A stretch of DNA of 64,000 bases from AWTP1-13 sp963827545 (GTDB lineage Bacteria > Pseudomonadota > Alphaproteobacteria > Rhizobiales > Hyphomicrobiaceae), in the NCBI GenBank assembly GCA_963827545.1, contig CAWHBI010000014.1:1-64000 (forward strand), written 5' to 3'. The stretch's first letter is position 1, and every line of letters begins with the position of its first letter. Shown here one piece after another: positions 46,201-54,774 of this stretch. The notes under the pieces were generated by a model. It was not told where the DNA came from. It saw only the letters and a program-made list of their open reading frames with translations, and did not search any database. The position numbers and the translations under genes were made by a program.

Positions 46201-47622
46201 TCACATATGCATCACCCGCCCGAACGCGTCGAGCACGCTCTCGTGCATCATCTCGCTGAGCGTGGGGTGCGGGAACACCGTGTGCATCAGCTCTTCCTCG
46301 GTGGTCTCGAGTTGCATGGCGATGACGAAGCCCTGGATCAACTCGGTCACCTCGGCGCCCACCATGTGCGCGCCCAGCAGCTGGCCCGTCCTCGCATCGA
46401 ACACCGTCTTCACCAGGCCCTGGTCTTCGCCCAGCGCGATGGCCTTGCCGTTGCCGAGGAAGGGGAAGCGGCCGACCTTGACGGTCCGCCCCTGCTCCTT
46501 GGCCGCCTGCTCCGTCAGGCCGACGCTGGCGATCTGCGGATGGCAGTAGGTGCAGCCGGGGATCCTCAGCTTGTCCAGCGGGTGCACGTCGAGACCCTTG
46601 ATGGCCTCGACGCAGATGACGCCCTCGTGCTCGGCCTTGTGGGCGAGCATGGGCGGCCCGGCCACGTCGCCGATGGCGTAGATGCCCGGCACGTTCGTCC
46701 GACTGAAACCGTTGACGACGATGGTGCCGCGCTCGGTCTTCACGCCGAGCTTCTCGAGCCCCAGGTTTTCCACGTTGCCCACCACGCCCACCGCCGAGAT
46801 CACCCGCTCGGCCTTGAGCGACTGCGCGCCTCCCTTGCCGTCCTCGATGGTGGCCGTGACGCCGTCGGCCTTCTTCTCGAGCTTGGTCACCTTGGCGCCG
46901 GTGAGGATCTTCATGCCCTGCTTTTCGAATGCCTTGCGCGCGAAGGCGGCAATCTCGGCGTCCTCGACGGGCAGGATCTGCGGCAGCACCTCCACCACCG
47001 TCACCTCGGACCCCAGCGTGCGGAAGAACGAGGCGAACTCGATGCCGATGGCGCCCGAGCCGACCACCAGCAGCGATGTCGGAATCCGGTCCGGCACCAT
47101 GGCCTCGAAGTAGGTCCACACGATCTTATTGTCGGGCTCGATGCCGGGCAGCACGCGCGGTCGCGCGCCCGTGGCGATAATGACGTGCTTTGCCTGGTAG
47201 GCGCCCGCCCCCAGCGCGCCCTTCGGCGCCTCGGCCTTCGAGGCCTTCACCGAGATCTTGCCGGGTGCGTCGATGCTGGCTTCGCCCCAGATCACGGCCA
47301 CCTTGTTCTTCTTCATCAGGAAGCCGACGCCATTGTTCATCCGCTGCGCCACCTTGCGCGAGCGATCGACGATGGCCTTGGGGTCGAAGCTCACCTTTTC
47401 GGCGGACACCCCATAGTCCTTGGCATGCTGCAGATAGTGATAGATCTCCGCCGAGCGCAGCAGCGCCTTGGTCGGGATGCAGCCCCAGTTCGAGCAGATG
47501 CCACCCAGAAAGTCGCGCTCCACGATCGCCGTCTTGAACCCGAGTTGGGCCGCGCGGATTGCCGTGACATAGCCTCCCGGACCGGCGCCGATGATGATGA
47601 TGTCGTAGCTCTGGTCAGCCAT
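46201..47622 (-). CDS. lpd: Dihydrolipoyl dehydrogenase
   Basis: 473-residue FAD enzyme (E3) that reoxidises lipoyl groups of the pyruvate dehydrogenase complex. FAD site IIIIGAGPGGYVTAIRAAQL, redox disulfide GGICSNWGCIPTKAL, NAD site LLVVGSGAIGIEFASFFRTLG, and the C-terminal HPTLSEMMHE with the catalytic His-Glu. It is the last gene of the eno-ftsB-pdhABC-lpd cluster and is separated from pdhC by two small lipoprotein genes, an unusual break. Confidence 0.96.
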   Translation of the reverse strand: MADQSYDIIIIGAGPGGYVTAIRAAQLGFKTAIVERDFLGGICSNWGCIPTKALLRSAEIYHYLQHAKDYGVSAEKVSFDPKAIVDRSRKVAQRMNNGVGFLMKKNKVAVIWGEASIDAPGKISVKASKAEAPKGALGAGAYQAKHVIIATGARPRVLPGIEPDNKIVWTYFEAMVPDRIPTSLLVVGSGAIGIEFASFFRTLGSEVTVVEVLPQILPVEDAEIAAFARKAFEKQGMKILTGAKVTKLEKKADGVTATIEDGKGGAQSLKAERVISAVGVVGNVENLGLEKLGVKTERGTIVVNGFSRTNVPGIYAIGDVAGPPMLAHKAEHEGVICVEAIKGLDVHPLDKLRIPGCTYCHPQIASVGLTEQAAKEQGRTVKVGRFPFLGNGKAIALGEDQGLVKTVFDARTGQLLGAHMVGAEVTELIQGFVIAMQLETTEEELMHTVFPHPTLSEMMHESVLDAFGRVMHM

Positions 47623-47748
47623 GCTGGTGGAACCTTCGGGTGGCTGCGGGCAGGAAAACGCGACGGCCCAACCGGTCGGACCGGGCCTCGGGTCTCATTG
47701 AAGCGAATTCGGAGCGGCGGCGCCAGCCTCGCGCCGCAGACCACCGGG

Positions 47749-48045
47749 CTAGACGTGGCAGCGGGCGCCCAGATACTGGTTGAGCAGCGAGTTATAGCGG
47801 TCGACATCGACCTGCACCGCAGGCGCGAGCTTCTTGCCTGCGGTCGCCGCCTCGACCTTCGATTGCGTGCCTTTGCGGTCGAGCTTGTCGAGCTCCTGCC
47901 GGATCGAGCCGCAGGACTGCCCGCTCGCCAGGGGTATCGCGCCGGGGTCACCATTGCCGCCGCCACCGTCCGCGCATCCCGCGAGCAACGCCACACCCAA
48001 AGCAAGACTAGGAAATCCCAGTATTGTGCAAATCGTGCGCGCCAC
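47749..48045 (-). CDS. Small lipoprotein
   Basis: 98 residues with a lipoprotein signal (LALGVALLAGC, cysteine at about position 24), a glycine-rich linker, and a helical domain (SCGSIRQELDKLDRKGTQSK and VDRYNSLLNQYLGARCHV). GTG 48045 is supported by GAGGGAGG six bases upstream. It sits between pdhC and lpd together with another lipoprotein gene of similar plan (helical, two cysteines after the lipobox). Function unknown. Confidence 0.7.
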   Translation of the reverse strand: MARTICTILGFPSLALGVALLAGCADGGGGNGDPGAIPLASGQSCGSIRQELDKLDRKGTQSKVEAATAGKKLAPAVQVDVDRYNSLLNQYLGARCHV

Positions 48046-48313
48046 GAATGCCTCCCTCAGTCCCCGTTCGTCCGCCGTGCCGGCTACGAAACACAAAGGC
48101 GCAACGCTTTCAACTGTCTGGGGCAGCAGTGTGACAATGGTGCAGCGGCGCAAGCCGATCGCAGCGCGCAAGATGGGGATTGGGCGCATTTGCAATCGGG
48201 CGGCCAGGCGCGTTCTGCTGCGCATGGCTGCAACGGCTGCTCGCACAACTGGCAGCCCTCGACGGTTACAGCACCGCCTCCCCCCACGGAGGCGGCTGCC
48301 TTGATCCGCAGGA

Positions 48314-48724
48314 TCAGGGCGTCTTGGTCGCGGTCTTCTTTCCAGCGGCCTTCGGCGCGGCCGCAGGCGTCTCGGCCGGCAGCTGGGCCGTGGTCGACTT
48401 GGGCGTGATGGTCGAGCAGCGCAGCTGGAACTCGGCGCTGGCCTTGGTCAGCTGATCGGCTTTGCTGAGATCCGCTTGAGTCATTTTGTACCGCTTGGCG
48501 GCCGCCTTCTCGATCTTGTCGGCGATGCCTTCGCGGCGCAACGTTTCGATGCGCGACACCAACGTTACGCACTGTGGATCGACTTTGGGATCGGCTGCAG
48601 CGGTTTGCTGGCTGGCCAGCGAGCCCGTGGTGAAGATGCTGTCGCCGCCATCGCCCGCGCAGCCGGCAAGCGCGAGGCTGCCGAGTGCGAGCGCCATCAG
48701 CGCAGCACGAGTTGGAATTGCCAT
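48314..48724 (-). CDS. Small lipoprotein with charged C-terminus
   Basis: 136 residues: lipobox LALAGC (cysteine 22), a low-complexity linker, a helical region with ETLRREGIADKIEKAAAKRY and KADQLTKASAEFQLRC, then an Ala/Pro/Lys tail. The shared outline with the preceding lipoprotein suggests relationship. Its start is 250 bp from pdhC, so it may have its own promoter. Function unknown. Confidence 0.7.
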   Translation of the reverse strand: MAIPTRAALMALALGSLALAGCAGDGGDSIFTTGSLASQQTAAADPKVDPQCVTLVSRIETLRREGIADKIEKAAAKRYKMTQADLSKADQLTKASAEFQLRCSTITPKSTTAQLPAETPAAAPKAAGKKTATKTP

Positions 48725-48973
48725 GAACTGGACCCCCGAGGTGTTTGCTCGCTACTCGTGCGTACGCGGCACCCTTACATTTTGTGATTCCTAGCAATTC
48801 CTAGGCCCGATTTTAGGCATCGGCAAGCAATAGCGGGTATTTGACGGGCACTGGGCCCCGTGGTGAAGCTGCAATTCTGTGGAAATGCGCGTCCGGTGAC
48901 TGCCCGGCCACGGTCCCACGGGCAAGCGGCATCCTGCGAATGTGGCCCTGCACGGGCCTCCGCGCCTGGCGCC

Positions 48974-50380
48974 TTACACCAGCATCCGCACCGGGTCCTC
49001 GATCAGCATCTTGAAAGCGTTGAGAAGCTCGGCGCCCACCGCACCGTCCACAACGCGATGGTCGCAGGAGAGTGTGCACGACATGAGGGTGGCGACTTCC
49101 ACCTTGTCGCCTGCCACCACGGGGCGTTTCTCGGCCATGCCGATGGCGAGGATGGTCGCGTGCGGAGGATTGATCACGGCGTCGAAGGTCTTGATGCCGA
49201 ACATCCCGAGGTTGGAGATCGAGGTGGTGCCGCCCTGATACTCGTGCGGCGCCAGCCGGCGCCTGCGCGCCCGCTCGGCCAGGTCGCGCATCTCGTTGGA
49301 AATCTCCGACAGCGACTTGAGTTCCGCATGCCGGATGATGGGCGTGAACAGCCCGCCTTCGATGGCCACCGCCACGCCGACGTCCGAATACTTGTGGCGC
49401 AGCGTGCCCGCGTCCGTCCAGGTGACATTGGCGCCGGGTACCTGCGCAAGCGCCATTCCCAGCGCTTTGATGGCAAAGTCGTTGACCGAAAGCTTGTAGG
49501 CACGCGGGCCGTCCTTGGGCGCGACCGCGTTCATGCGCTCACGCCCGCGCAGCAGCTCGTCGATGCGGCAGTCGACGCTCAGACGGAAATGCGGAATGGT
49601 CTGCTTGGACTGGGTGAGGCGCTGGGCGATCACACGGCGCATGTTGTCGTGGGGCACGACCTCGTAGGAGCCCTTCTCGTAGAGCGCCAGGATCTTGTCG
49701 TCCGCCATCGCCGGTGGCGCCGTCACTGCCGCGCCCGCTCTCGCCGCCACGGCCGTTCCCGCCCTTGGCTCGGCGCGCGCGCCGCCGTTGCGGACAGCGG
49801 TTTCCACGTCGCTCTTGACGATGCGCCCGTGCGGACCGGAGCCGGCGAGCGCTGCCAGATCCAGGCTCGCTTCCTTGGCGAGCCGCCGCGCGAGCGGTGA
49901 GGCGAAGATGCGTGCGCGTCCATTGCCGTCCGGCGCTGTTCTTTGCACCGACCTTGCCGCGAGCGATTCCCCTCCCCGTCGTGTCGAAGACACGCCTTCG
50001 GCATGATGTGGGGAGGGGATAGGGGTGGGGGGAAGCCCAACGGCAGATGTTCTGCGATCCCCCCCTCCCTTACCCTCCCCCACAAGGGGGGAGGGAGATC
50101 TCGGCGCCTTTGCCACTGTCGCGGCGCCTGCGCTCTCGCCCTCGGCCAGCAGCACTGCAATCGGCGTGTTGACCTTCACGCCCTCGGTGCCCTCGGCGAC
50201 CAGCAGCCTGCCGACCTTGCCCTCGTCGACTGCCTCCACCTCCATGGTGGCCTTGTCGGTCTCGATCTCCGCAATGATATCGCCCGCCTTCACCTGCTGG
50301 CCTTCCTTGACCAGCCACTTGGCGAGCTTGCCCTCCTCCATGGTGGGCGACAGCGCTGGCATCAGGATTTCGGTCGGCAT
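48974..50380 (-). CDS. pdhC: Pyruvate dehydrogenase E2, dihydrolipoamide acetyltransferase, with in-frame insertion
   Basis: 468 residues. One lipoyl domain (residues 1-75; lipoyl lysine in IETDKATMEVEAV), a peripheral-subunit binding domain (ASPLARRLAKEASLDLAALA with GSGPHGRIVKSDV) and the catalytic domain closing with CDHRVVDGAVGAELL. Between the lipoyl and binding domains the linker is replaced by about 45 residues from a palindromic element (SPSPLVGEGKGGG to SSTRRGGES). ATG 50380 is chosen for the conserved PTEILMPALSPTMEEGKLAK; two TAGGTTGGGTC arms flank the start region. Confidence 0.95.
   Translation of the reverse strand: MPTEILMPALSPTMEEGKLAKWLVKEGQQVKAGDIIAEIETDKATMEVEAVDEGKVGRLLVAEGTEGVKVNTPIAVLLAEGESAGAATVAKAPRSPSPLVGEGKGGGDRRTSAVGLPPTPIPSPHHAEGVSSTRRGGESLAARSVQRTAPDGNGRARIFASPLARRLAKEASLDLAALAGSGPHGRIVKSDVETAVRNGGARAEPRAGTAVAARAGAAVTAPPAMADDKILALYEKGSYEVVPHDNMRRVIAQRLTQSKQTIPHFRLSVDCRIDELLRGRERMNAVAPKDGPRAYKLSVNDFAIKALGMALAQVPGANVTWTDAGTLRHKYSDVGVAVAIEGGLFTPIIRHAELKSLSEISNEMRDLAERARRRRLAPHEYQGGTTSISNLGMFGIKTFDAVINPPHATILAIGMAEKRPVVAGDKVEVATLMSCTLSCDHRVVDGAVGAELLNAFKMLIEDPVRMLV
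49968..50098 (-). repeat. Palindromic repeat element inside pdhC
   Basis: Hairpin arms TTCCCCTCCCC...GGGGAGGGGATAGG and CCCCCCTCCCTTACCCTCCC with AAGGGGGGAGGGAGA frame the middle. It has no stop in the pdhC frame and falls in the flexible interdomain linker; related in structure to the elements in pdhB and the ligase gene, with more divergent sequence. Confidence 0.75.
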
Positions 50381-50397
50381 ACGGTTTCTCTTCAGCG

Positions 50398-50482
50398 TAG
50401 GTTGGGTCAAGCGAAGCGCAGACCCAACACCCGTTGCAATTCTTCCCTTTGTTGGGTCATCGCTAACGCTCGACCCAACCTA
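50398..50482. repeat. TAGGTTGGGTC element between GFA gene and pdhC
   Basis: TAGGTTGGGTC at the left and GACCCAACCTA at the right, with internal GACCCAACA and TTGTTGGGTC arms, an 85-bp element. It provides the stop codon of the GFA gene. Nearly the same element is found upstream of pdhB at 53060-53144. Confidence 0.85.
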
Positions 50483-50950
50483 CGATTCTGTGCGAGGGGT
50501 CTGACCCCCGCCACACTGACCCCGCCACACGATTTCCGTCGGCGTCCACTTGGCCTTGCGCCGGGCGATACGCTGCTCTGCCGTCTCGCCCTCGTAGACC
50601 ACCGGCTCGGCGATGCGGCCAGCAAACTCGGGAACCGCAAGGCCGCGCACGTTGATCGCTGACCAGACCTTGCCGCCATCCTCCAGGATCACGCCAGCGT
50701 ACATCCCGCACTTGCCGCAGATGAGGCTGGTGCCCGTGCGCGTCTCGAACTGGTATTTGGTGAGCGCCGCTCCATCGATCTCGAGCACCGCGCGCCCCGC
50801 CGGGTCGCTCACCGTCATCGCCCCATGCCGCGTGCAGAACGAGCACTGGCAGCTGCGCACCTGCAGCTCCGCCGCCGGCTTGGAAGCGTTGAGCGTCGCG
50901 CGGATCGCGCCGCAGTGGCAGGTGCCCGTCAGTGTCGAAGGCTCACGCAA
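50480..50950 (-). CDS. GFA-family (glutathione-dependent formaldehyde-activating enzyme-like) protein
   Basis: 156 residues with the zinc-cysteine pattern of the GFA family: TGTCHCGAIRATL, CQCSFCTRHGAM and LICGKCGMYAG. Only one of these proteins (Gfa of Paracoccus) has been linked to formaldehyde-glutathione adduct formation, and later work questioned it, so the reaction here is open. Its last dozen codons run into the TAGGTTGGGTC repeat. It is an intruder between pdhB and pdhC. Confidence 0.82.
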   Translation of the reverse strand: MREPSTLTGTCHCGAIRATLNASKPAAELQVRSCQCSFCTRHGAMTVSDPAGRAVLEIDGAALTKYQFETRTGTSLICGKCGMYAGVILEDGGKVWSAINVRGLAVPEFAGRIAEPVVYEGETAEQRIARRKAKWTPTEIVWRGQCGGGQTPRTES

Positions 50951-50989
50951 TGCCGCTAACTCTTTCTTTGGCTACTGGCGCTCGAAATG

Positions 50990-51586
50990 TCACGCTTGCG
51001 CTGTCGGCGGAAGGTCGAACGGCCACAGGAGGTTCAGGGGAAAGGGCGGCTCCGAGAACGGCGGTGCCGCCACCTCGGCATGGTCGCGGAAGACATCCAG
51101 GAGCAGCCACTTGCCATCCCTGAGCGCGAACACCTCCAGCATCTTGAGGGTCGGATCAACGTGCCAGACGTGGCTGACGCCGGCCTCGGCATAGATGAGC
51201 CGCTTGTCGCCCCGGTCGTATCGCTCCGTCGACGGCGAAAGCACTTCGCAGATCCAATCGGGCGCGACCTCGATCCAGGCGGCCTCAGGCAGCTGCGGAA
51301 GCCGTTCGCGCTGCCAACCAGCAATGTCAGGCACGACGACGTGCTTGCCGAGGTGTAACTCGGGCTCCACCATGAAAACCCAACCGCCTGGACCACGGAC
51401 GCCCAAGTCGAACGGTTGAGAAAGAATCCCGCTGAGCCGGGTAACAACAACCGCATGCCGTGGCGCGGGCCTCGGATGGGTCACAAGCTCACCAAACAGG
51501 ATCTCGGCCACGAGGTGCTTCGGCACGGTGACCAAGTCCTCGTAGGTTGCGGTGCGTTGCGCGGGTCGGGCCATCGATTGGCTCAT
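50990..51586 (-). CDS. Uma2-family putative endonuclease
   Basis: 198 residues of the Uma2/DUF820 family: AEILFGELVTHPRPAPRH, FMVEPELHLGKHVVVPDIAG, APDWICEVLSPSTERYDRGD and KRLIYAEAGVSHVWHVDP, with the PD-(D/E)XK acidic and basic residues in EVLSPSTERYDRGDK. It lies between pdhB and GFA in the same direction. Nothing ties it to pyruvate metabolism; insertion into the operon is the likely history. Confidence 0.82.
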   Translation of the reverse strand: MSQSMARPAQRTATYEDLVTVPKHLVAEILFGELVTHPRPAPRHAVVVTRLSGILSQPFDLGVRGPGGWVFMVEPELHLGKHVVVPDIAGWQRERLPQLPEAAWIEVAPDWICEVLSPSTERYDRGDKRLIYAEAGVSHVWHVDPTLKMLEVFALRDGKWLLLDVFRDHAEVAAPPFSEPPFPLNLLWPFDLPPTAQA

Positions 51587-51652
51587 CTTCTAGCTCAGGT
51601 ACCTTAGCTCAGGGCATTCTATACCGCATTGGAGTTCGACCAAGCCTGCCGC

Positions 51653-53041
51653 TCACGCATAGCAAACGGCCTTCACCGCCTCGATCACCTGCGCGCTGCT
51701 CGGCAATGCCAGGCGCTCGAGGTTGGCGGCGTAGGGCATCGGCACGTCGGCGCCCGACACCTTGGCCGGCGGGGCATCCAGATAGTCGAACGCCTGCATC
51801 GCCACCTGGGCGCAGATTTCCGAGCCTACCGAGCACACCGGCCACGCCTCTTCCACCGTCACCAGCCGGTTGGTCTTCCTGACAGAGAGGAGAACTGTCT
51901 CCAGGTCCAAGGGTCGAAGCGTGCGCAGGTCGATCACCTCGGCCTCGATGCCCTCACTGGCGAGCTGCTCGGCCGCATCCAGCGCATACACCATGCCGCG
52001 CGCGAACGAGACAACGGTGACATGGCTGCCAGCTCGCGCGATGCGCGCCTTGCCGATCGGAACGACCCATTCCCCCTTCGGCACAGGCCCCGAAGCCCCA
52101 TAGAGAATTTCGTTCTCCAGCACGAGCACCGGATTGGGGTCGCGGATGGCGGCCTTCAGCAGGCCCTTGGCGTCGGCCGGGTTCGACGGCGCTACCACCT
52201 TCATGCCCGGCACGTGCGCATACCAGGCCGAGTAGCACTGGCTGTGCTGGGCGGCGACGCGCGCGGCCGCCCCGTTGGGCCCGCGGAACACGATGGGGCA
52301 GCCGAGCTGCCCGCCCGACATGTAGAGCGTCTTGGCGGCCGAGTTGATGATCTGGTCGATCGCCTGCATCGCGAAGTTCCAGGTCATGAACTCGACGATA
52401 GGCTTCAGCCCCGCCATGGCCGCGCCGACGCCGATGCCGGCGAAGCCCTGCTCCGTGATCGGCGTGTCGATCACCCGCTTGGGCCCGAACTCGTCGAGCA
52501 GCCCCTGGCTGATCTTGTAGGCACCCTGGTACTGCGCCACCTCCTCGCCCATCAGGAACACGTCCTTGTCGCGGCGCATCTCCTCGGCCATGGCGTCGCG
52601 CAGGGCCTCGCGCATGGTCTGGGTGGTGGTCTCAGTGCCCGGCATCCCCTCTCCCCGCACTTCCGCGGGGAGAGGGCTAGGGTGAGGGGCAGACACAGGT
52701 GATGTCGGCGCATTGGGCCGCCCCTCACCCCGACCCTCTCCCCGCGCTGTTGGTGCAAGTGGAGAATTCGCAGATGCGCGGGGAGAGGGAGACACTGCCC
52801 CCTCGCCATCCAGCAGCGCAATCGGCGTATTGACCTTCACGCCCTCCGTGCCAGCCGCCACCAGCAGCTTCGACACCTTGCCCTCGTCGACTGCTTCCAC
52901 CTCCATGGTGGCCTTGTCGGTCTCGATCTCGGCGATGATGTCACCGGGCTTGACCTGTTGGCCCTCCTCCACCAGCCATTTGGCGAGCTTGCCCTCCTCC
53001 ATGGTGGGCGACAGCGCTGGCATCAGGATCTCGGTCGGCAT
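51653..53041 (-). CDS. pdhB: Pyruvate dehydrogenase E1 beta with lipoyl domain and in-frame insertion
   Basis: 462 residues. Alphaproteobacterial PdhB carries an N-terminal lipoyl domain (PTEILMPALSPTMEEGKLAK; lipoyl lysine in ETDKATMEVEAV), then the transketolase-like beta chain (TMREALRDAMAEEMRRDKDV to VIEAVKAVCYA). Between them a 145-bp palindromic element is translated as about 48 residues, including SPLAPTARGEGRGEG and APHPSPLPAEVRGEG. Full length otherwise, so the insertion is tolerated. The start follows the TAGGTTGGGTC element. Confidence 0.95.
   Translation of the reverse strand: MPTEILMPALSPTMEEGKLAKWLVEEGQQVKPGDIIAEIETDKATMEVEAVDEGKVSKLLVAAGTEGVKVNTPIALLDGEGAVSPSPRASANSPLAPTARGEGRGEGRPNAPTSPVSAPHPSPLPAEVRGEGMPGTETTTQTMREALRDAMAEEMRRDKDVFLMGEEVAQYQGAYKISQGLLDEFGPKRVIDTPITEQGFAGIGVGAAMAGLKPIVEFMTWNFAMQAIDQIINSAAKTLYMSGGQLGCPIVFRGPNGAAARVAAQHSQCYSAWYAHVPGMKVVAPSNPADAKGLLKAAIRDPNPVLVLENEILYGASGPVPKGEWVVPIGKARIARAGSHVTVVSFARGMVYALDAAEQLASEGIEAEVIDLRTLRPLDLETVLLSVRKTNRLVTVEEAWPVCSVGSEICAQVAMQAFDYLDAPPAKVSGADVPMPYAANLERLALPSSAQVIEAVKAVCYA
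52646..52790 (-). repeat. Palindromic repeat element inside pdhB
   Basis: CCCTCTCCCCGC...GCGGGGAGAGGG at one end (52646-52676) and CCCTCTCCCCGCGC...GCGCGGGGAGAGGG at the other, with AGGGTGAGGGGC in the middle. Same family as the element in the ligase gene (12348-12459). Open in the pdhB frame. Confidence 0.85.
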
Positions 53042-53059
53042 TTCCTCGGGTCTCTTTTG

Positions 53060-53144
53060 TAGGTTGGGTCAAGCGGAGCGCAGACCCAACACCGATCAAC
53101 CGAATTCTCCGCGTTGGGTCATCGCTGACGCTCGACCCAACCTA
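53060..53144. repeat. TAGGTTGGGTC element between pdhA and pdhB
   Basis: Starts TAGGTTGGGTCAAGCGGAGC and ends GACCCAACCTA, with inner arms GACCCAACA and GTTGGGTC. Almost the same as 50398-50482. Fills nearly all of the 105-bp gap between pdhA and pdhB. Confidence 0.85.
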
Positions 53145-53146
53145 CC

Positions 53147-54145
53147 TCACGCCGGCAGCAGCACATCCGTCCACAGCTCGCTCTCCTCCGGCTCCGGATC
53201 GCTCTGCGCAAACTCCGCCGCGCCATTGATGATGCCGCGGATCTCGGCGTCGGCAGATTTCATCTCGTCCTCGCTCACGAGCCGGCCCTCCAGCAGACGC
53301 CGGCGCACCTGCTCGATGGGGTCGTGCTCCTCGCGCATCTTCTGCACTTCCTCGCGCGTGCGGTACTTGGCCGGGTCCGACATGGAGTGGCCCCGATAAC
53401 GGTAGGTGAGCATCTCCAGGATGTAGGGCCCGTTGCCGCCCCGCACCCACTTGGCCACGCGGTCGCCCGCCGCCTTCACCGCGCGCACGTCCATGCCGTC
53501 GACCTGCTCGCCGGGGATGTCGAACGAGCGGCCGCGCTGGGAGAAATCCGTGGTCGCCGCCGAGCGCTCGATCGAGGTGCCCATGGCGTACTTGTTGTTC
53601 TCGATGATGAACACCACGGGGAGCTTCCACAGCTTCGCCATGTTGAAGCTCTCGTACACCTGGCCCTGATTGGCGGCACCGTCGCCGAAATAGGTGAGGC
53701 ACATGCGGCCGTTACCGCGATAGCTGTTGGCGAAGGCAATGCCGGCCCCCAGTGGCACGTTGGCGCCGACGATGCCATGCCCGCCGTAGAAGTTCTTCTC
53801 CTTGGAGAACATGTGCATGGAGCCGCCCTTGCCCTTGGAGTAGCCGCCACGCCGTCCCGTCAGCTCCGCCATCACGCCCTTGGGGTCCATGCCGCTGGCC
53901 AGCATGTGTCCGTGGTCGCGATAGGTGGTGATGACCTGGTCGCCCTCCTCGATCGCCATCTGCATGCCCACCACCACCGCCTCCTGGCCGATGTAGAGAT
54001 GGCAGAAGCCGCCGATGAGCCCCATGCCGTAGAGCTGGCCCGCCTTCTCCTCGAAGCGGCGGATGAGCAGCATCTCGCGATAGGCGTGGAGTTCCTGGTC
54101 GCGGCTGAACTGCGGGACCGTCTGTTGGCCGTTGGGACGGGACAT
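53147..54145 (-). CDS. pdhA: Pyruvate dehydrogenase E1 alpha
   Basis: 332 residues; TPP-dependent decarboxylase subunit. TPP motif YFGDGAANQGQVYESFNMAK, GHGIVGANVPLGAGIAFA, RGGYSKGKGGSMHMFSKEKN, and the phosphorylation-loop-type sequence YRYRGHSMSDPAKYRTREEV. Full length. First of the pdh genes, following ftsB by 139 bp. The gene order eno-ftsB-pdhA-pdhB-pdhC-lpd is usual for Hyphomicrobiales. Confidence 0.96.
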   Translation of the reverse strand: MSRPNGQQTVPQFSRDQELHAYREMLLIRRFEEKAGQLYGMGLIGGFCHLYIGQEAVVVGMQMAIEEGDQVITTYRDHGHMLASGMDPKGVMAELTGRRGGYSKGKGGSMHMFSKEKNFYGGHGIVGANVPLGAGIAFANSYRGNGRMCLTYFGDGAANQGQVYESFNMAKLWKLPVVFIIENNKYAMGTSIERSAATTDFSQRGRSFDIPGEQVDGMDVRAVKAAGDRVAKWVRGGNGPYILEMLTYRYRGHSMSDPAKYRTREEVQKMREEHDPIEQVRRRLLEGRLVSEDEMKSADAEIRGIINGAAEFAQSDPEPEESELWTDVLLPA

Positions 54146-54284
54146 GGTTGCTGATCAACCTCGGCTTGGGGGAGAGGGGCTGGGGCCCGGCGAAATACCT
54201 ACAAGAAACGCCGCCGCAAGGCCAGCCAGCCTGCGAGGAGCGGGGATGCAGAAACCACTGGGCGGGGGTGCGAAAACCGCCTGC

Positions 54285-54587
54285 TCAACGCCCCACGATG
54301 ACGACCCTGTCGCCGGGACGCGCGAGACCCAGCATCTCGATGGCCAGCTCCTCGATGATGTCGGGGTCGCCGGCATTGAGCAGCCGCACGTCCCGCTCGA
54401 TGCGGGCTCGCGCAGCCTCGAAGCGCTCGACCTGCGGCTCCAGCATGCTGGAGCGTTCGATCAATCGCGATCGCGCCTCGAGGCCGCGCTTACCGCTGAT
54501 TGCGTGATAGACGAAATAGCCAATCGCCAACAGGCAGCAAAGCGACACCAGGGTTTGCCGTGGCCGGCTCTTGCGCCGATCAAACAT
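54285..54587 (-). CDS. ftsB: Septum formation initiator FtsB/DivIC
   Basis: 100 residues: short basic N-terminus, one membrane span (LVSLCCLLAIGYFVYHAI), a coiled coil (KRGLEARSRLIERSSMLEP and ARARIERDVRLL), and a C-terminal segment ending GLARPGDRVVIVG. It is part of the divisome FtsQLB complex. Located between eno and pdhA as in related genomes. Confidence 0.9.
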   Translation of the reverse strand: MFDRRKSRPRQTLVSLCCLLAIGYFVYHAISGKRGLEARSRLIERSSMLEPQVERFEAARARIERDVRLLNAGDPDIIEELAIEMLGLARPGDRVVIVGR

Positions 54588-54688
54588 AGGTCTACGCGGA
54601 ACCTGGTGAGTGGATGTCCCAGAGGGACAAGCCGAGACTACGCCCGCAGCGGTTAAGCCTGGGTAAAGTGCTGTGTGAAATTGAGGGA

Positions 54689-54774
54689 GGTAGGGAATAG
54701 GGAGTGGGGAATTGGGAAGTCGTCGCCTCTTAACTCCCTATTCCCCTACTCCCTATTCCCCTATTCCCTACCCT
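54689..54774. repeat. Low-complexity inverted repeat before eno stop
   Basis: GGTAGGGAATAGGGAGTGGGG is mirrored by CCCCTACTCCCTATTCCCCT and TATTCCCTACC, giving a long imperfect hairpin, with tandem CCCTATTCCCCTA units on the right arm. It runs up to the eno stop codon and may act as its terminator. Confidence 0.7.
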
